A stretch of 64,000 bases of DNA, from positions 74,501 to 138,500 of the forward strand of contig NZ_JOMG01000002.1 of NCBI RefSeq assembly GCF_000711225.1, written 5' to 3'. The translations under genes and the position numbers were made by a program. The notes under the pieces were generated by a model. That model ran no database searches. It had not been told where the DNA came from and was given only the letters and a program-made list of their open reading frames with translations. This stretch comes from Pelobacter seleniigenes DSM 18267 (GTDB lineage: Bacteria > Desulfobacterota > Desulfuromonadia > Desulfuromonadales > Geopsychrobacteraceae). This document shows, in pieces, positions 11,701 through 22,685 of this stretch; within the stretch, counting starts at the first letter, position 1; each line of letters starts with the position of its first letter.

Positions 11701-12886
11701 TCTTGACGGTTGTCGAGAAACCTTTCTCCTCAAGCTTCTGATAGATGAATGGTTTGAACAGTTCGAGAGCCATTTTCTTGGGCAACCCACACTGGTGCAG
11801 TTTCAATTCCGGACCGACGACAATAACCGAACGACCCGAATAATCGACCCGCTTACCGAGCAGGTTCTGCCGGAAACGACCGCCCTTCCCTTTAAGCATA
11901 TCGGAAAGAGACTTCAGAGGCCGTTTGCTCGGCCCGGTAATGGCGCGACCACGCCGGCCATTATCGAACAGGGCATCAACCGACTCCTGCAGCATCCGTT
12001 TTTCATTACGAATGATAACTTCCGGCGCACGCAGCTCCATCAACCGCTTGAGACGATTATTCCGGTTGATAACCCGGCGATACAGATCGTTCAGGTCGGA
12101 AGTGGCGAAACGACCGCCATCAAGAGGCACCAACGGCCGCAGTTCGGGCGGCAGGACCGGAATGGTTTCGAGTATCATCCATTCTGGGCGATTACCGCTT
12201 TGCCGAAACGCGTTGATAACCTTGAGCCGTTTGGAAACCTTTTTCTTCTTGGCTTCGCTGGTCGCTTCTTTCATTTCGATCCGCAGTTGCTCGCCAACCC
12301 CTTCCAGATCGAGTTCAGCCAACAATTCACGGACCGCCTCAGCGCCCATCCCGGCAACAAACTGTCCGGCCCACTCGTCCATGGCCTCGCTGTACTTGTC
12401 CTCGGGCAGCAATTGCCCTTTCTCCAGGGAAGTTTCACCCGGATCAAGAACCACATAGGCTTCAAAATAGAGAACCTTTTCGAGATCCTTGAGGGTCATA
12501 TCCAGCAATGCACCGATTCTTGAAGGCAAAGACTTCAGGAACCAGATGTGCGCGACCGGGCAAGCAAGATCGATATGCCCGAGGCGCTCCCGGCGAACCT
12601 TACTGGGGATAACTTCAACACCGCACTTCTCGCAGACAATGCCGCGGTGCTTCATTCTTTTATATTTTCCACAGTTACATTCATAATCCTTGGTCGGACC
12701 AAAGATTTTGGCGCAGAACAAACCATCCCGCTCCGGTTTGAATGTACGGTAATTAATGGTCTCCGGCTTTTTAACCTCGCCGAAGGACCGTTCCCGGATC
12801 TTCTCCGGTGACGCCAGTGAAAGCTGGATAGAGTTAAAACTCAACGGATCTTTCGGGCGTTCAAAGAGACTGAATATATCTTCCAA
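8732..12886 (-). CDS. rpoC: DNA-directed RNA polymerase beta' subunit
   Basis: 1384 residues, close to the family's usual length in this group. The N-terminal zinc site uses Cys70, Cys72, Cys85 and Cys88 (CNCG ... CEKCG). The catalytic magnesium-binding motif NADFDGDQM lies around residue 460, and the second zinc site appears as [13 protein letters not shown] about two thirds along. Trigger-loop and bridge-helix regions look intact. It starts 72 bp after the rpoB stop codon and is co-transcribed with rpoB. The acidic C-terminal tail ([18 protein letters not shown]) is ordinary for the group. Confidence 0.98.
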   Translation of the reverse strand: MEDIFSLFERPKDPLSFNSIQLSLASPEKIRERSFGEVKKPETINYRTFKPERDGLFCAKIFGPTKDYECNCGKYKRMKHRGIVCEKCGVEVIPSKVRRERLGHIDLACPVAHIWFLKSLPSRIGALLDMTLKDLEKVLYFEAYVVLDPGETSLEKGQLLPEDKYSEAMDEWAGQFVAGMGAEAVRELLAELDLEGVGEQLRIEMKEATSEAKKKKVSKRLKVINAFRQSGNRPEWMILETIPVLPPELRPLVPLDGGRFATSDLNDLYRRVINRNNRLKRLMELRAPEVIIRNEKRMLQESVDALFDNGRRGRAITGPSKRPLKSLSDMLKGKGGRFRQNLLGKRVDYSGRSVIVVGPELKLHQCGLPKKMALELFKPFIYQKLEEKGFSTTVKSAKKMVEKEKSEVWDVLEEVIKEHPVMLNRAPTLHRLGIQAFEPVLIEGKAIQLHPLVCTAFNADFDGDQMAVHLPLSIESQIEARVLMMSTNNILSPASGKPIIVPSQDMVLGLYYMTRERPFVSGTGKIFASPAEVRMAFDAEEADLQAAIKVRMIQVAGGETELVETTVGRILLREVVPDTIPFKHVNKVMGKKQVADLIDVSFRLAGNKETVILADKLKETGFRYSSLAGVSICLDDMEIPATKEERIKVAADEVKDIQQQYTEGLITDGERYNKVIDIWAKCTEDIAGTMLGNIAVDKIKSADGEEVEVSSFNAIHMMADSGARGSAQQIRQLAGMRGLMAKPDGSIIETPITANFREGLTVLQYFISTHGARKGLADTALKTANSGYLTRRLVDVAQDAIITEQDCDTLDGIEVSSLTEGGEVIERLGDRILGRVALDDIFDPVTDDLLVEANQLIDEDLVTKIEEAGIEKIKIRSVLTCKSKRGICALCYGRDLARGHLVNLGEAVGVIAAQSIGEPGTQLTMRTFHIGGTASRRAEQTALEARFDGTLKFINLTTVDNVDGFPVVMNRKGEVAVVDETGRERERYSVVYGARLTRQEGAPVSAGEMLAEWDPYTVPIITEVGGVVHFGDITEGLTMEEQVDEVTGLSRKVVTEAKTADKRPRITLKNEEGKTVKLPNGSPARYMLPVGANISVEEGSEIYAGAILAKIPRETTKTKDITGGLPRVAELFEARKPKEVAVISEIDGVVSFGKDSKGKRKIVVTPEIGDPVEYLIPKGKHISVHEGDYLHAGEELVDGSSNPHDILRVLGSKELSKYLVDEVQEVYRLQGVKINDKHIETIVRQMLRRVQIREVGDTNFLTDDQVDRWIFEEENDRVQAEDGQPAIGEPIMLGITKASLSTESFISAASFQETTKVLTQAAIQGKVDSLRGLKENVIMGRLIPAGTGVAKYRAVELKIPEPEVKMEDPLEIDESDTEMPEEID

Positions 12887-12958
12887 AACGCATCCTCCTT
12901 GTAGGATGAGTGTTCAGCTTTTCAACAAAACTTAACCAAGTGCCAGGAAGGGGAAAGC

Positions 12959-15900
12959 TTAGTCCTCTTCCAGCAGATCAACATCAAGGCAAAGCGCCTG
13001 CAATTCCTTAATCAAAACATTGAAGGACTCGGGCAGACCCGCCTCAAGGGTATGCTTCCCTTTAACAATGGCCTCATACATCCTGGTTCGTCCGGCAACG
13101 TCATCGGACTTAACGGTCAGGAATTCCTGCAACGCATGGGCTGCACCGTAAGCCTCCATTGCCCAGACCTCCATCTCACCCAGACGCTGGCCGCCGAACT
13201 GTGCTTTACCACCAAGCGGCTGCTGGGTAACAAGGCTGTAGGGACCGATGGACCGGGCATGGATTTTATCATCAACCAAGTGGTGCAGTTTCAGCATGTA
13301 CATGATGCCGACGGTAACTTTTTCCTTGAAAGCATTACCGGTTTTACCATCGTACAAGGTCATCTGTCCGCTGGTGCTGAACCCGGAACGGTCCAACTCG
13401 GACTTGATCTGGTCTTCGTTGACCCCCTCAAAGACAGGTGAAGCCATCGGCACGCCATGCATCAGGCGACGGGCCAGGACCTTAAGATCTTCTTCCTCAA
13501 GGCCGTCGATAAAGCCGTTAAGCTCCTCATCGCCATAAGCGGTTTTGATTTGCCCCTTCAATGCTTCGACACTGTACTGTTCTTCAAACACTTTCCGGAT
13601 CTGATTGCCCAGACCGCGGGCGGCGAGTCCCAAATGGGTTTCAAGAATCTGCCCAACGTTCATACGCGAGGGAACCCCGAGCGGATTCAGCACGATTTCC
13701 ACCGGCGTTCCGTCGGCCATATAAGGCATGTCTTCCTGCGGCAAAATGCGGGAAAGAACACCCTTGTTCCCGTGCCGTCCGGCCATTTTATCACCGACTT
13801 GAAGCTTCCGCTTGATGGCGATATAAACTTTGACCATTTTGATAACGCCCGGTGGCAGATCGTCGCCACGCTTGCATTTATCGATTTTATCTTCAAAAAC
13901 AGCCGTGATGATCTGCTCCCGCTCTGCGAGACGATTGAGCAGGTTGGCAATTTTTTCTTCCACTTCAGGCGCCCCGGAAACGGAGATATCCTGAATCTGT
14001 CCGAACGCCACCTTTTCAAAGGCCTGCTCGGTGATCTTTTTCCCAGCGGGAAGAATTTCACCGCCATCCTCGTCAAGCAGGGCAACAGCTGCTGTCGTGC
14101 CGACCAGGAGGGAACGAATCTTGTTGCGGGTCGATTTGCGCAGGATGCGGATTTCGTCATCCTGGTCCTTGCGCAGTTTTTCGATTTCACGAGCCTCAAT
14201 CTGCTCGGTCCGGGCATCCTTGTCAGACCCTTTCCGAGAGAAGACCCTGGCGCCGATAACAACCCCTTCTTCACCTGGCGGAACCCTCAAAGAGGTGTCA
14301 CGAACATCACCCGCTTTTTCACCGAAAATCGCCCGCAGTAGTTTTTCTTCCGGCGACAACTGAGTCTCACCTTTGGGCGTGATTTTCCCAACCAGGATAT
14401 CACCAGGCTTGACACTGGCGCCAATCCGGATAATCCCCGACTCATCCAGGTCACGCAGTGCGTCTTCACCAAGATTAGGGATATCATCGGTAATCTCCTC
14501 TTTACCCAGCTTGGTATCCCGGGCAACACATTCGAATTCTTCGATGTGAATAGAGGTATAGCGGTCATCCTGCACCAATTTCTCGGAAATCAGGATCGAA
14601 TCTTCAAAGTTGTAACCATGCCAGGGCATGAACGCAACCAGGACATTCTGTCCCAGCGCCAGCTCACCCCACTGGGTGGACGGGCCGTCGGCAATGACAT
14701 CGCCGCGCTTGACCCGATCCCCGACCTTGACGATCGGTTTCTGGTTGATGCAGGTATTCTGGTTCGAACGACTGAACTTCAGCAAGTTATAGATATCGAC
14801 CCCGGTGCCAGTTTCATCCATCTCCTTCTCGGAGATCTGGATAACAACCCGATCGGCATCCACGCTTTCCACGACACCGTCATGGCGGGCGACAACCGAG
14901 TTACCGGAATCGTGGGCAACCACCCGCTCCATCCCGGTACCCACCAACGGAGCATCGGTCCGCAGCAACGGCACGGCCTGGCGCTGCATGTTGGATCCCA
15001 TCAGCGCACGGTTGGCATCATCGTTCTCCAAAAACGGAATCAACGCCGCAGCAACCGACACGATCTGCTTGGGTGAAACATCCATCAGATTGATCTGATC
15101 CGGTGGCAACAGCATGAATTCGCCGTTTTTACGGACGTTGACCAGCTCATTGATGAACACCCCGTTATCGTCGATAGGCGCATTGGCCTGGGCGATGGCG
15201 TGTCCTTCCTCTTCCAGAGCGGAGAAATATTTGATCTCGTTGGTCACCTGCCCGTCCCGGACGATCCGGTAAGGTGTTTCGACAAAGCCGTACTCGTTAA
15301 TCCGGGCATAGGTCGAGAGGGAGGCGATGAGGCCGATGTTCGGGCCTTCCGGGGTTTCGATCGGACACACCCGGCCATAGTGGGTCGGATGGACGTCACG
15401 CACCTCGAAACCAGCACGCTCACGAGTCAGACCGCCAGGTCCCAGGGCGGACAGACGCCGTTTATGAGTGACCTCGGAAAGCGGATTGGTCTGGTCCATG
15501 AATTGCGACAGCTGCGAGGAGCCGAAAAATTCCTTGACCACCGCGGAAACCGGTTTGGAATTGATCAGGTCATGGGGCATCAGGCTGTCGACATCCTGCA
15601 GGCTCATGCGTTCCTTGATGGCCCGCTCCATTCTGACCAAACCGACCCGGTACTGGTTTTCGAGCAGCTCGCCGACAGCACGAACCCGACGGTTGCCAAG
15701 GTGATCGATATCATCGATGCCGCCTTTACCGTTTCTCAAGTCGATCAAATAACGAACGACCTGAAGAATATCTTCTTTGGTCAGGGTCGATTGCTCAATC
15801 GGGCTGTCAACACCAAGCTTGTGATTCAGTTTGAGCCGGCCAACCGCCGAGATATCATAACGATCCTCACTGAAAAACAGGCTCTCAAACAAACTGTTAG

Positions 15901-17062
15901 CGGTTTTGATGGTCGGCGGATCGCCGGGCCGCAGCCGCCGGAAAATCTCGATAATCGCATCTTCCGCGGTTTCGACCTTGTCCCCTCTCAGGGTATCGCT
16001 CAAATAAGAGCCGACATACAGGTGGTCGATGAACAGGATGGGGAATTCATTGATCCCCTTCTCTTTAAACTCTTCGAGTTTTCCTTCGGTCAGCTCAGCG
16101 TTACACTCAAGAATGACTTCGCCGGTGGTTTCGTCGACGATATCTGTCGCCACGACCTGTCCGACCAGCCCCTCAGCCAGGACCGGAATGGTCTCCAAGC
16201 CGATCTCTTTCAATTTACGGATCGCCGCCCGGGTAAATTTACGGTTCGCCTTGACGATCACTTCACCACCATCGTCAAGCACGTCCGCGGTGGCACGCTG
16301 GCCTGCGAGCAGATCCAGGTTAACCTTTTTGGAATACCCCTGCCCGTCCCAGCAGATCTCTTCGACATCGTAATAATACTTCAGAAGCTCTTCGGTCGTG
16401 TAGCCGAGAGCTTTCAGCAGTACTGTTGCAGGCAATTTCCGGCGCCGATCGATTCGCACCCAGAGCAGGTCCTTGTGATCAAAATCAAAATCAAGCCAAG
16501 AACCGCGGTAAGGGATTATCCGCGCATTATAAAGAACCTTGCCGCTGGAGTGGGTCTTCCCTTTATCGTGCGAGAAGAAAACCCCAGGAGAACGATGCAG
16601 CTGGCTGACGATGACCCGCTCCGTACCGTTAATGATAAAGGTACCGTTTTCGGTCATCAGTGGAATCTCACCGAAGTAGACTTCCTGCTCTTTGATGTCG
16701 CGAATGGACTGCGCCCCGGAATCTTTATCCACATCCCAGGTCACCAGCCGCACCTTAACCTTAATTGGAGCAGCATAGGTCATGCCACGCTGATGGCATT
16801 CTTCTACATCATATTTAGGAGTCCCCAATCCGTATGATACATACTCCATGGAGCAGGTATCACTGAAATCGCGAATCGGGAAAACAGAACGAAAAACCGC
16901 CTCAAGTCCGCTCTGTTTACGCTCCGAAACAGGAGTTTCAGCCTGTAAAAATCTTTTATAAGAAGTTTTCTGAATATCTATGAGGTTAGGAATATCAATG
17001 ATATTCGAAACCTTTGCGAAGTGCTTCCTGAGGAGCGGATTATTCGCAAACGAATACGCCAT
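12959..17062 (-). CDS. rpoB: DNA-directed RNA polymerase beta subunit
   Basis: 1367 residues, complete. The rifampicin-binding cluster reads [20 protein letters not shown] followed by LSALGPGG, so the Asp, His and Ser positions most often changed in resistance are wild-type. Other signatures are [25 protein letters not shown] and the C-terminal [14 protein letters not shown]. RpoB forms one jaw of the catalytic cleft with beta'. It follows rplL after 257 bp that contain a strong hairpin, and precedes rpoC by 72 bp, the usual rplKAJL-rpoBC order. Confidence 0.98.
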   Translation of the reverse strand: MAYSFANNPLLRKHFAKVSNIIDIPNLIDIQKTSYKRFLQAETPVSERKQSGLEAVFRSVFPIRDFSDTCSMEYVSYGLGTPKYDVEECHQRGMTYAAPIKVKVRLVTWDVDKDSGAQSIRDIKEQEVYFGEIPLMTENGTFIINGTERVIVSQLHRSPGVFFSHDKGKTHSSGKVLYNARIIPYRGSWLDFDFDHKDLLWVRIDRRRKLPATVLLKALGYTTEELLKYYYDVEEICWDGQGYSKKVNLDLLAGQRATADVLDDGGEVIVKANRKFTRAAIRKLKEIGLETIPVLAEGLVGQVVATDIVDETTGEVILECNAELTEGKLEEFKEKGINEFPILFIDHLYVGSYLSDTLRGDKVETAEDAIIEIFRRLRPGDPPTIKTANSLFESLFFSEDRYDISAVGRLKLNHKLGVDSPIEQSTLTKEDILQVVRYLIDLRNGKGGIDDIDHLGNRRVRAVGELLENQYRVGLVRMERAIKERMSLQDVDSLMPHDLINSKPVSAVVKEFFGSSQLSQFMDQTNPLSEVTHKRRLSALGPGGLTRERAGFEVRDVHPTHYGRVCPIETPEGPNIGLIASLSTYARINEYGFVETPYRIVRDGQVTNEIKYFSALEEEGHAIAQANAPIDDNGVFINELVNVRKNGEFMLLPPDQINLMDVSPKQIVSVAAALIPFLENDDANRALMGSNMQRQAVPLLRTDAPLVGTGMERVVAHDSGNSVVARHDGVVESVDADRVVIQISEKEMDETGTGVDIYNLLKFSRSNQNTCINQKPIVKVGDRVKRGDVIADGPSTQWGELALGQNVLVAFMPWHGYNFEDSILISEKLVQDDRYTSIHIEEFECVARDTKLGKEEITDDIPNLGEDALRDLDESGIIRIGASVKPGDILVGKITPKGETQLSPEEKLLRAIFGEKAGDVRDTSLRVPPGEEGVVIGARVFSRKGSDKDARTEQIEAREIEKLRKDQDDEIRILRKSTRNKIRSLLVGTTAAVALLDEDGGEILPAGKKITEQAFEKVAFGQIQDISVSGAPEVEEKIANLLNRLAEREQIITAVFEDKIDKCKRGDDLPPGVIKMVKVYIAIKRKLQVGDKMAGRHGNKGVLSRILPQEDMPYMADGTPVEIVLNPLGVPSRMNVGQILETHLGLAARGLGNQIRKVFEEQYSVEALKGQIKTAYGDEELNGFIDGLEEEDLKVLARRLMHGVPMASPVFEGVNEDQIKSELDRSGFSTSGQMTLYDGKTGNAFKEKVTVGIMYMLKLHHLVDDKIHARSIGPYSLVTQQPLGGKAQFGGQRLGEMEVWAMEAYGAAHALQEFLTVKSDDVAGRTRMYEAIVKGKHTLEAGLPESFNVLIKELQALCLDVDLLEED

Positions 17063-17265
17063 GGTTTCTCCTTTGGGTCAGGATCGTGGCCCGGCTAACA
17101 GGCCCTGGCAAACACGACACCACTCATGTAGGCTCTACGAACGCGACCGACGAAAATGACTGTGATCCAGCGCTCAACACCTACCGGCACTGAAGACAAT
17201 CTCCAGCGCCTGGTCCTGCAGTAAAAAGTCCGCCCAGGAGTCAAGACCTGAGCTGTCAACGAGAA

Positions 17266-17296
17266 TAGCCAAGGCCACACAAGGTGACCTTGGCTA
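17266..17296 (-). terminator. rplL-rpoB intergenic hairpin (attenuator-like)
   Basis: A perfect 9-bp stem (TAGCCAAGG paired with CCTTGGCTA) with a 13-base loop lies 25 bp past the rplL stop codon, inside the 258-bp gap before rpoB. In E. coli the same gap holds a partial terminator that lowers polymerase relative to L7/L12 expression; I infer the same job here from position. The stem is not followed by a run of U, so it could also be a processing site. The rest of the gap holds nothing I recognise; no convincing promoter is visible. Confidence 0.5.
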
Positions 17297-17320
17297 GTAA
17301 CCTGCTATTGGCTAGGGCCG

Positions 17321-17701
17321 CTATTTCAGCTCCACACCAGCGCCAGCTTCTTCAAGCTGCTTTTTGATGTCCTCGGCTTCGGCTTTGGAAGCAGCTTCCT
17401 TGACGGTGCTCGGAGCACCATCCACCATCTCTTTGGCTTCTTTGAGGCCAAGACCGGTAATCGCACGAACAACCTTAATAACGTTGATTTTTTTGTCACC
17501 AACGCTGGCAAGGATAACATCAAACTCATCCTTTTCTTCAGCTGCTTCAGCAGCGCCAGCGGCGGGGCCGGCAGCAACGGCAACCGGTGCAGCAGCGGAG
17601 ACGCCGAATTTTTCTTCCAGTTCCTTAACAAATTCCGACATTTCCAGCACGGTCATTTTTTCAAGAAACTCAACAACTTGCTCTTTAGTAATTTCTGCCA
17701 T
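17321..17701 (-). CDS. rplL: 50S ribosomal protein L7/L12
   Basis: 126 residues, typical. It has an N-terminal helical dimerisation region (about 1-35), an Ala/Gly-rich flexible hinge (about 36-55) and the globular C-terminal factor-binding domain with [22 protein letters not shown]. It forms the stalk that recruits and stimulates EF-Tu and EF-G. It lies 45 bp behind rplJ, with which it makes the L10-(L12)n complex. Confidence 0.98.
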   Translation of the reverse strand: MAEITKEQVVEFLEKMTVLEMSEFVKELEEKFGVSAAAPVAVAAGPAAGAAEAAEEKDEFDVILASVGDKKINVIKVVRAITGLGLKEAKEMVDGAPSTVKEAASKAEAEDIKKQLEEAGAGVELK

Positions 17702-17746
17702 TTTTTCCTCCGATATATTTCGAATTATTTCTATTGGTTAAATTAA

Positions 17747-18265
17747 TTAAGCAGCTTTAGATTGCCCAATGGCATTCAAAACCTGAACCAAACTGCGCGG
17801 AATAGCAGCCATGGTACCGACAAAGTTGGTCAATGGTGCATTCATGCAGCTAAGAGCTTTAGCCAACAGCTCTTCGCGGCTCGGCAGTTCAGCCAAAGCA
17901 TTGATCTCGGCAACACTGATCAGTTTACCGCTCAGCACACCAGCCTTCAATTCAAAGGCTTCGACGTCCTTGGCGAACTTACTGAGAATCTTTGCCGGAG
18001 CAACCGGATCATCGCCAGCCAGCGCAATTGCGGTAGGCCCTGCACAAAAAGCCTGCAGTTCTTCAGCCGGAGTACCTTGGGCTGCCAGCTTCAGCAGTTT
18101 GTTTTTAACAACCCGATACTCAACACCGGCTTTGGTCAGTTCACGCCGGAGATTAGTTGCCTGCTCAACGTTAATACCGCGATAATCTGCCAGAAAAGCA
18201 GCAGGAATATCGGCCAGCCGTTGTGCCAACTCCTGAACAACCTGTTCTTTTTCGGTTCTGTTCAT
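17747..18265 (-). CDS. rplJ: 50S ribosomal protein L10
   Basis: 172 residues, standard. It begins [17 protein letters not shown], with the conserved [20 protein letters not shown] block in the 23S-binding N-terminal domain and C-terminal helices that hold L7/L12 dimers. A well-preserved L10 leader RNA lies immediately upstream, so autogenous repression by the L10-L12 complex is expected. The Shine-Dalgarno sequence is strong (AAAGGAGGAG). Confidence 0.98.
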   Translation of the reverse strand: MNRTEKEQVVQELAQRLADIPAAFLADYRGINVEQATNLRRELTKAGVEYRVVKNKLLKLAAQGTPAEELQAFCAGPTAIALAGDDPVAPAKILSKFAKDVEAFELKAGVLSGKLISVAEINALAELPSREELLAKALSCMNAPLTNFVGTMAAIPRSLVQVLNAIGQSKAA

Positions 18266-18360
18266 ATACTCTCCTCCTTTCGTTAGAATCTTGGGATATC
18301 ATATCCCGCCCAAGTCAACGTCAGGGAGAGAGCGAGCAAGTCGTCTATACACCCTTCGAG

Positions 18361-18408
18361 CCTCGGCAGGTGGCTTCGCCATTAAACGTTGTGTGCCTGC
18401 TGTCTTTG
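18361..18408 (-). promoter_or_regulatory. L10 leader RNA (core)
   Basis: In the 175-bp gap between rplA and rplJ the minus strand reads AAAGACAGCAGGC, then a small hairpin (TGGCGAAGCCA), then CCTGCCGAGG. This is the characteristic L10-binding kink-turn arrangement of the ribosomal-protein L10 leader family, with GACAGCAGG pairing across to CCTGC next to CGAGG. The structured leader probably extends to about 18275. In the family, L10 or L10-L12 binds here and represses rplJL translation. Confidence 0.85.
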
Positions 18409-18440
18409 ACTTAGAGCAAAAAAATCGATCAAGTAACGAA

Positions 18441-19142
18441 TTACTTGATTAAAGCTTGAATCTGCGGAATATCAAGAGTGATCCCCGCACCCATTGTACT
18501 CGACAACGAGATTTTTCTCAGGTACGTCCCTTTGGCGGTGGAGGGTTTGGCCTTGACCAACACATCCAGCAAAGAGATAATATTTTCTTTCAGCTTATCT
18601 GCCTCAAAGGAAACCTTCCCAACCGGGGCATGAATGATCCCGGCTTTTTCTACCCGGTATTCGATTTTACCGGATTTGGCTTCCTGGACAGCACGGGCAA
18701 TATCCATGGTCACGGTGCCAACTTTCGGGTTAGGCATCAAGCCACGCGGCCCAAGGACCCGACCGATCTTACCGACAACACCCATCATATCCGGTGAAGC
18801 GATTGCGGTATCGAAATCAAACCAGCCGCCCTGAATTTTTTCCGCAAGATCTTCAGCACCGACAAAATCAGCACCGGCAGCTTCTGCTTCCTGAGCTTTT
18901 TCGCCTTTGGCAAAAACCAGGACACGGACTGATTTACCCAATCCATTGGGGAGCACAACAGCACCACGGACCATTTGGTCTGCTTTACGCGGGTCGACGC
19001 CAAGGCGGACACTCACGTCTACCGTTTCATCGAATTTCGCAAAGGCGCTTTTCTTAAGCAGTTCGAGAGCCTCGTCAAGCCCATACAGACGGGAACGATC
19101 GACCACCGCTTTTGCGTTTTTGATGTTTTTACCTGTTGCCAT
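18441..19142 (-). CDS. rplA: 50S ribosomal protein L1
   Basis: 233 residues, standard. The family signature appears as [21 protein letters not shown] in the middle domain. L1 forms the mobile stalk that handles deacylated tRNA and, in E. coli, represses rplKA translation. It lies 25 bp behind rplK; the next 175 bp carry the L10 leader. Confidence 0.98.
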   Translation of the reverse strand: MATGKNIKNAKAVVDRSRLYGLDEALELLKKSAFAKFDETVDVSVRLGVDPRKADQMVRGAVVLPNGLGKSVRVLVFAKGEKAQEAEAAGADFVGAEDLAEKIQGGWFDFDTAIASPDMMGVVGKIGRVLGPRGLMPNPKVGTVTMDIARAVQEAKSGKIEYRVEKAGIIHAPVGKVSFEADKLKENIISLLDVLVKAKPSTAKGTYLRKISLSSTMGAGITLDIPQIQALIK

Positions 19143-19167
19143 CTTTTATCTCCACTTTTACGCCGAA

Positions 19168-19590
19168 TCAGGCGACTTCAATTCCCATGCTGCGGGCGGT
19201 ACCCTCGATAATCCGCACGGCTGCTTCCTCAGAGAAAGCATTGAGATCCGGCATTTTCAAACGCGCAATCTCAAGCACCTGGTCTGCCGTCACCTTGCCG
19301 ACCTTGTCTTTATTCGGAACCCCGGAACCCTTTTTCAGGTTGGCTGCACGCAACAACAGAACCGCTGCTGGCGGAGTTTTCGTGATAAAAGAAAAGGAAC
19401 GATCAGCATAAACAGTGATCACAACGGGAATTATCAGTCCTGCCTGCTCCTGGGTTTTTGCATTAAAAGCCTTGCAGAATTCCATAATATTGACCCCGTG
19501 CTGACCGAGCGCGGGGCCGACCGGCGGCGATGGATTCGCCTGGCCGGCAGGGATCTGCAATTTAATCTGTCCGGTAACTTTCTTGGCCAT
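19168..19590 (-). CDS. rplK: 50S ribosomal protein L11
   Basis: 140 residues, standard. It starts [32 protein letters not shown], with the proline-rich N-terminal domain intact and the C-terminal RNA-binding domain ending in [10 protein letters not shown]11 forms the GTPase-associated centre and is required for RelA sensing of uncharged tRNA. It lies 37 bp behind nusG. Confidence 0.98.
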   Translation of the reverse strand: MAKKVTGQIKLQIPAGQANPSPPVGPALGQHGVNIMEFCKAFNAKTQEQAGLIIPVVITVYADRSFSFITKTPPAAVLLLRAANLKKGSGVPNKDKVGKVTADQVLEIARLKMPDLNAFSEEAAVRIIEGTARSMGIEVA

Positions 19591-19627
19591 TACTGACTCC
19601 TTAAGCGAACGAAACGTTCATTCCAGC

Positions 19628-20161
19628 CTAGCTGGTTTTTTCGACCTGTATAAATTCCAATTCAACCGGTGTCACCCGACCGAATATACTGACCATAACC
19701 TTGAGCGTGCCCCGATCTGGACGAACATCCTCAACCACACCAGTAAAATTGAGAAAAGGACCATCAACGACCCTGACCGTTTCACCAACCTCAAACTCAA
19801 CCTTGGGCTTGGGCTTCTCGACCCCTTCTTCCATCCGGTTGGTAATCTTATCGACTTCCTCCGCCGGAATAGCCGGCGGATTCTGTCCGCCGCCAACGAA
19901 ACCTGTTACCTTGGCAGTGCCCGTGACGACATGCCAGGTCTCATCGTTAAGCTCCATCTTGACCAGGATATATCCCGGAAAAAATTTTCGGGTGGAGGTT
20001 TTGCGCTCCCCCTTACGCATCTCGACGACGGTTTCTGAGGGAATCAAAATTTCCTCAAACAAGTCCTCAACCTCCATGGAGCGAATCCGCTCTTCGAGAT
20101 TGAGCTTGACTTTATTTTCATACCCGGAATAGGTATGAACACCGTACCATTTCATCGCCAT
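19628..20161 (-). CDS. nusG: Transcription elongation/antitermination factor NusG
   Basis: 177 residues, the usual length. The N-terminal NGN domain carries the conserved WYGVHTYSGYE start and RKFFPGYILVKM; the C-terminal KOW domain (from about 120) carries VGETVRVVDGPFLNFTGVV. NusG binds the beta' clamp and links polymerase to Rho or to the ribosome through S10. It is preceded by secE (19-bp gap) and followed by rplK, the standard arrangement. Confidence 0.98.
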   Translation of the reverse strand: MAMKWYGVHTYSGYENKVKLNLEERIRSMEVEDLFEEILIPSETVVEMRKGERKTSTRKFFPGYILVKMELNDETWHVVTGTAKVTGFVGGGQNPPAIPAEEVDKITNRMEEGVEKPKPKVEFEVGETVRVVDGPFLNFTGVVEDVRPDRGTLKVMVSIFGRVTPVELEFIQVEKTS

Positions 20162-20180
20162 AACAACAGACTCTTCCTCC

Positions 20181-20366
20181 TCAGCCGAGGATCAGACGGA
20201 TCAGGCGCGAAAGAACTATATCAACACCTCCGAGAAAGACCGCACAGAGCAAAACCAGTACGATAACGACAGTCGTCGATGCGTAGGTATCTTTTTTCGT
20301 CGGCCAAGTGACCTTCTTGAGCTCTGCTTTGACGTTGGCTAAAAACTCGTTAACTTTTCCAATCAT
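20181..20366 (-). CDS. secE: Preprotein translocase subunit SecE
   Basis: 61 residues: MIGKVNEFLANVKAELKKVTWP, then TKKDT, then a single membrane segment at about 32-55. The KVTWPT amphipathic-helix motif is diagnostic for SecE, which clamps the SecY channel. I start it at the ATG at 20366. The frame stays open upstream to 20438, but that longer start would run into the tRNA-Trp gene and lacks family support. The short single-membrane-span form is common outside enterobacteria, where SecE has three spans. Confidence 0.95.
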   Translation of the reverse strand: MIGKVNEFLANVKAELKKVTWPTKKDTYASTTVVIVLVLLCAVFLGGVDIVLSRLIRLILG

Positions 20367-20405
20367 CGATCTATCGGCCCCATAAATGGTGTTATTCGCA
20401 AAGAT

Positions 20406-20482
20406 TGGCAGGCCAGGAGGGATTCGAACCCCCAACACCCGGATTTGGAGTCCGGTGCTCTAGCCGTTAGAGCTACTGGCCT
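20406..20482 (-). tRNA. tRNA-Trp (anticodon CCA)
   Basis: The minus strand gives a 77-base cloverleaf, including an encoded 3' CCA. The acceptor stem AGGCCAG pairs with CTGGCCT, the anticodon loop is CTCCAAA with anticodon CCA, and the T-arm GGTTCGAATCC is present. It lies between rpmG and secE, a position conserved in many bacteria, and is probably processed from the same transcript. Confidence 0.97.
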
Positions 20483-20516
20483 ACATGGTTAACCTTGGCC
20501 ACTTCCAGACACGTCG

Positions 20517-20666
20517 TTACTTGGTTTCCTTGTGCGGCGTGTGTTTTTTACAGAAGCGACAATATTTACTGAACTCCAACTTGTCCGGAGTATTTTTCTT
20601 ATTCTTTGTAGTCGTGTAGTTCCGCTGCTTGCACTCGGTGCAGGCAAGAGTGACAATGTCACGCAT
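20517..20666 (-). CDS. rpmG: 50S ribosomal protein L33, zinc-binding form
   Basis: 49 residues, starting [13 protein letters not shown]. Four cysteines (Cys9, Cys12, Cys36, Cys39 in CTEC and CRFC) make the zinc ribbon, so this is the zinc-containing form of L33 rather than the zinc-free paralogue. It is located between tufB and tRNA-Trp-secE, its usual place in many genomes. Confidence 0.96.
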   Translation of the reverse strand: MRDIVTLACTECKQRNYTTTKNKKNTPDKLEFSKYCRFCKKHTPHKETK

Positions 20667-20684
20667 GACGCTTACCTCATAAAG

Positions 20685-20708
20685 CCCTCCCGGCTTGCAC
20701 CGGGAGGG
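20685..20708 (-). terminator. Hairpin between tufB and rpmG
   Basis: On the minus strand CCCTCCCGG, a six-base loop TGCAAG and CCGGGAGGG form a perfect 9-bp GC-rich stem, 23 bp past the tufB stop codon, followed by CTTTATGA. The U-run is poor, so it may attenuate rather than fully separate tufB from rpmG-secE-nusG. Confidence 0.55.
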
Positions 20709-20730
20709 AGCTTTTCACTAAGAGACCTGA

Positions 20731-21924
20731 TTACGCAATAACTTCACTGACCACGCCGGCGCCGACAGTACGGCCGCCTTCGCGGATTGCAAAGCGCAGT
20801 TCCTTGTCCATTGCAATCGGGGTGATCAGATCAACCGTCATTGCAATATTATCACCAGGCATAACCATTTCGGTGCCTTCCGGAAGCTCGACAATCCCGG
20901 TCACATCCGTGGTCCGGAAGTAGAACTGCGGACGATACCCTTTGAAGAACGGGGTATGACGACCACCCTCTTCCTTGGTCAGAATATAAGCCTCGGCTTT
21001 GAACTTGGTATGCGGGGTGATGCTGCCCGGCTTAGCCAGAACCTGACCACGCTCGATGTCTTCACGCTTGACACCACGCAGCAGAATACCGACGTTGTCG
21101 CCGGCCTGACCCTGATCCAGCAGCTTGCGGAACATTTCGACACCGGTCACGACCGTTTTGGTCGTAGCTTTCATGCCGACGATTTCGACTTCTTCCTGAA
21201 CTTTGACCACGCCGCTCTCAACCCGACCGGTGGCAACAGTACCACGACCGGAGATGGAGAAGACGTCTTCAACAGGCATCAGGAACGGCTTGTCAACAGC
21301 ACGCTCCGGCTCGGGGATGTAGCTGTCAACAGCGTCCATCAGTTCGAGAACTTTGTTCTTGCCGATCTCGTCATCGCGACCTTCCAGAGCGGCCAGAGCG
21401 GACCCGGCAATGATCGGAATATCGTCACCTGGGAAATCATAGCTCGACAGCAGCTCACGGATTTCCATGTCGACCAGCTCAAGCAGTTCTTCGTCGTCAA
21501 CCATGTCGGCCTTGTTCAGGAACACGACCATGGCCGGAACACCAACCTGACGAGCGAGCAGGATGTGCTCACGGGTCTGCGGCATCGGGCCGTCAGCAGC
21601 CGAGACCACCAGAATAGCGCCGTCCATCTGGGCAGCTCCGGTGATCATGTTCTTGACATAGTCGGCGTGACCCGGGCAGTCAACGTGTGCATAGTGACGC
21701 TTTTCGGTCTCATATTCGACGTGGGCGGTTGCAATGGTGATACCACGCTCACGCTCTTCCGGTGCATTGTCGATCTGATCGAAAGCCTTGACTTCACCGC
21801 GGCCCATCTTTTCTGCGAGCACGGTGGTAATCGCTGCGGTCAGCGTGGTCTTGCCGTGGTCAACGTGACCGATGGTCCCGATGTTGACGTGCGGCTTTGT
21901 CCTCTCAAATTTTTCCTTGGACAT
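20731..21924 (-). CDS. tufB: Elongation factor Tu, copy B (ends VIA)
   Basis: 397 residues with the same GTPase motifs as copy A (GHVDHGKT at 19-26, DCPGH, NKAD). It is preceded by the four-tRNA set Thr-Tyr-Gly-Thr, exactly the arrangement of the thrU-tyrU-glyT-thrT-tufB operon of E. coli, so the symbol tufB is justified by context. The protein differs from copy A only at the final residue. The 5' untranslated region is short (127 bp from the tRNA-Thr end) and T/A-rich, with no leader structure I recognise. Confidence 0.98.
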   Translation of the reverse strand: MSKEKFERTKPHVNIGTIGHVDHGKTTLTAAITTVLAEKMGRGEVKAFDQIDNAPEERERGITIATAHVEYETEKRHYAHVDCPGHADYVKNMITGAAQMDGAILVVSAADGPMPQTREHILLARQVGVPAMVVFLNKADMVDDEELLELVDMEIRELLSSYDFPGDDIPIIAGSALAALEGRDDEIGKNKVLELMDAVDSYIPEPERAVDKPFLMPVEDVFSISGRGTVATGRVESGVVKVQEEVEIVGMKATTKTVVTGVEMFRKLLDQGQAGDNVGILLRGVKREDIERGQVLAKPGSITPHTKFKAEAYILTKEEGGRHTPFFKGYRPQFYFRTTDVTGIVELPEGTEMVMPGDNIAMTVDLITPIAMDKELRFAIREGGRTVGAGVVSEVIA

Positions 21925-22051
21925 CGTAGAACCTCCCTCTGTTGTCTTTACGTCTACTTAGTACTTTTTCGCTTAGCGACAAATTGTTGTTTACAAAACC
22001 TGTAAAAGAACCCACAAAAAAAACGAAACACAAAAATCCGCAGAAAGAAAA

Positions 22052-22127
<76 letters not shown>

Positions 22128-22155
22128 ATACATTCTTTTCTGACGGAGAGGTAAA

Positions 22156-22232
22156 TGGAGCGGGAAACGGGACTCGAACCCGCGACCCTCAGCTTGGAAG
22201 GCTGATGCTCTAGCCAACTGAGCTACTCCCGC
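22156..22232 (-). tRNA. tRNA-Gly (anticodon TCC)
   Basis: 77-base cloverleaf on the minus strand with encoded CCA: acceptor GCGGGAG, anticodon loop CTTCCAA with anticodon TCC, T-arm GGGTTCGAGTCCC. It is the third tRNA in the unit, equivalent to glyT, and lies 28 bp upstream of tRNA-Thr(GGT). Confidence 0.97.
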
Positions 22233-22352
22233 CCAAACTCTACCGCTTATTCAATTGTGTGGTCTAAGACTCAACCACCAGCCCCTGGTCCAGTACTTAC
22301 GGCGTCCGCCTCCTGAAATCCAGCAGCCGGGCTTTGTCCGGCAAGCTTTTAA

Positions 22353-22437
<85 letters not shown>

Positions 22438-22487
22438 AGGGGAACTTGCTTCTATTCTATTGTATCGGGCAAACCCGTTCAAGCAAC

Positions 22488-22563
22488 TGGAGCTGGCGAG
22501 AGGAATTGAACCCCCAACCTACTGATTACAAGTCAGTTGCTCTGCCTATTGAGCTACGCCAGC
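22488..22563 (-). tRNA. tRNA-Thr (anticodon TGT)
   Basis: 76-base cloverleaf on the minus strand with encoded CCA: acceptor GCTGGCG pairs with CGCCAGC, anticodon loop TTGTAAT with anticodon TGT, T-arm GGGGGTTCAATTCC. It is the first tRNA of the tRNA4-tufB unit, equivalent to thrU, about 90 bp downstream of a consensus promoter. Confidence 0.97.
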
Positions 22564-22656
22564 ACAAGACGGGCTTTATAACCTAGCCATTCGGCAAAAG
22601 CAAGGAAAAAAAATACTGTGTTTTTCCCGTTTGTTTTTTTCGAACAACAGCGCCGT

Positions 22657-22685
22657 GTTATAAAGCATCGGCATAGCAGTGTCAA
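22657..22685 (-). promoter_or_regulatory. Sigma-70-type promoter of the tRNA4-tufB operon
   Basis: Minus-strand TTGACA (22685-22680), a 17-bp spacer and TATAAC (22662-22657) form an almost perfect housekeeping promoter. It points into tRNA-Thr(TGT), with transcription expected from about 22650. The transcribed spacer up to the tRNA is short and rich in A/T. This is the only strong promoter found before secE, so it may also feed part of the nusG-rpoBC transcript. Confidence 0.82.

Noticed and set aside
15200-16837. Long plus-strand open frame (545 codons) opposite rpoB, and similar frames opposite rplB, tuf, fusA and rpoC
   Set aside because: They lie entirely inside conserved minus-strand genes, their predicted proteins resemble no family, and their openness follows from codon bias of the real gene on the other strand.
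12959-17062. Rifampicin-resistance-type changes in rpoB, and streptomycin-type changes in rpsL
   Set aside because: The relevant positions (Asp, His and Ser of the rif cluster; both Lys of KKPNS) are wild-type.
17095-17280. 61-codon frame in the rplL-rpoB gap
   Set aside because: Trp/Arg-rich composition, no clear ribosome site and overlap with the intergenic hairpin region; no support as a gene.
20367-20438. 24-codon upstream extension of secE
   Set aside because: It would run into the tRNA-Trp gene and lies outside the family's N-terminus; the ATG at 20366 fits.
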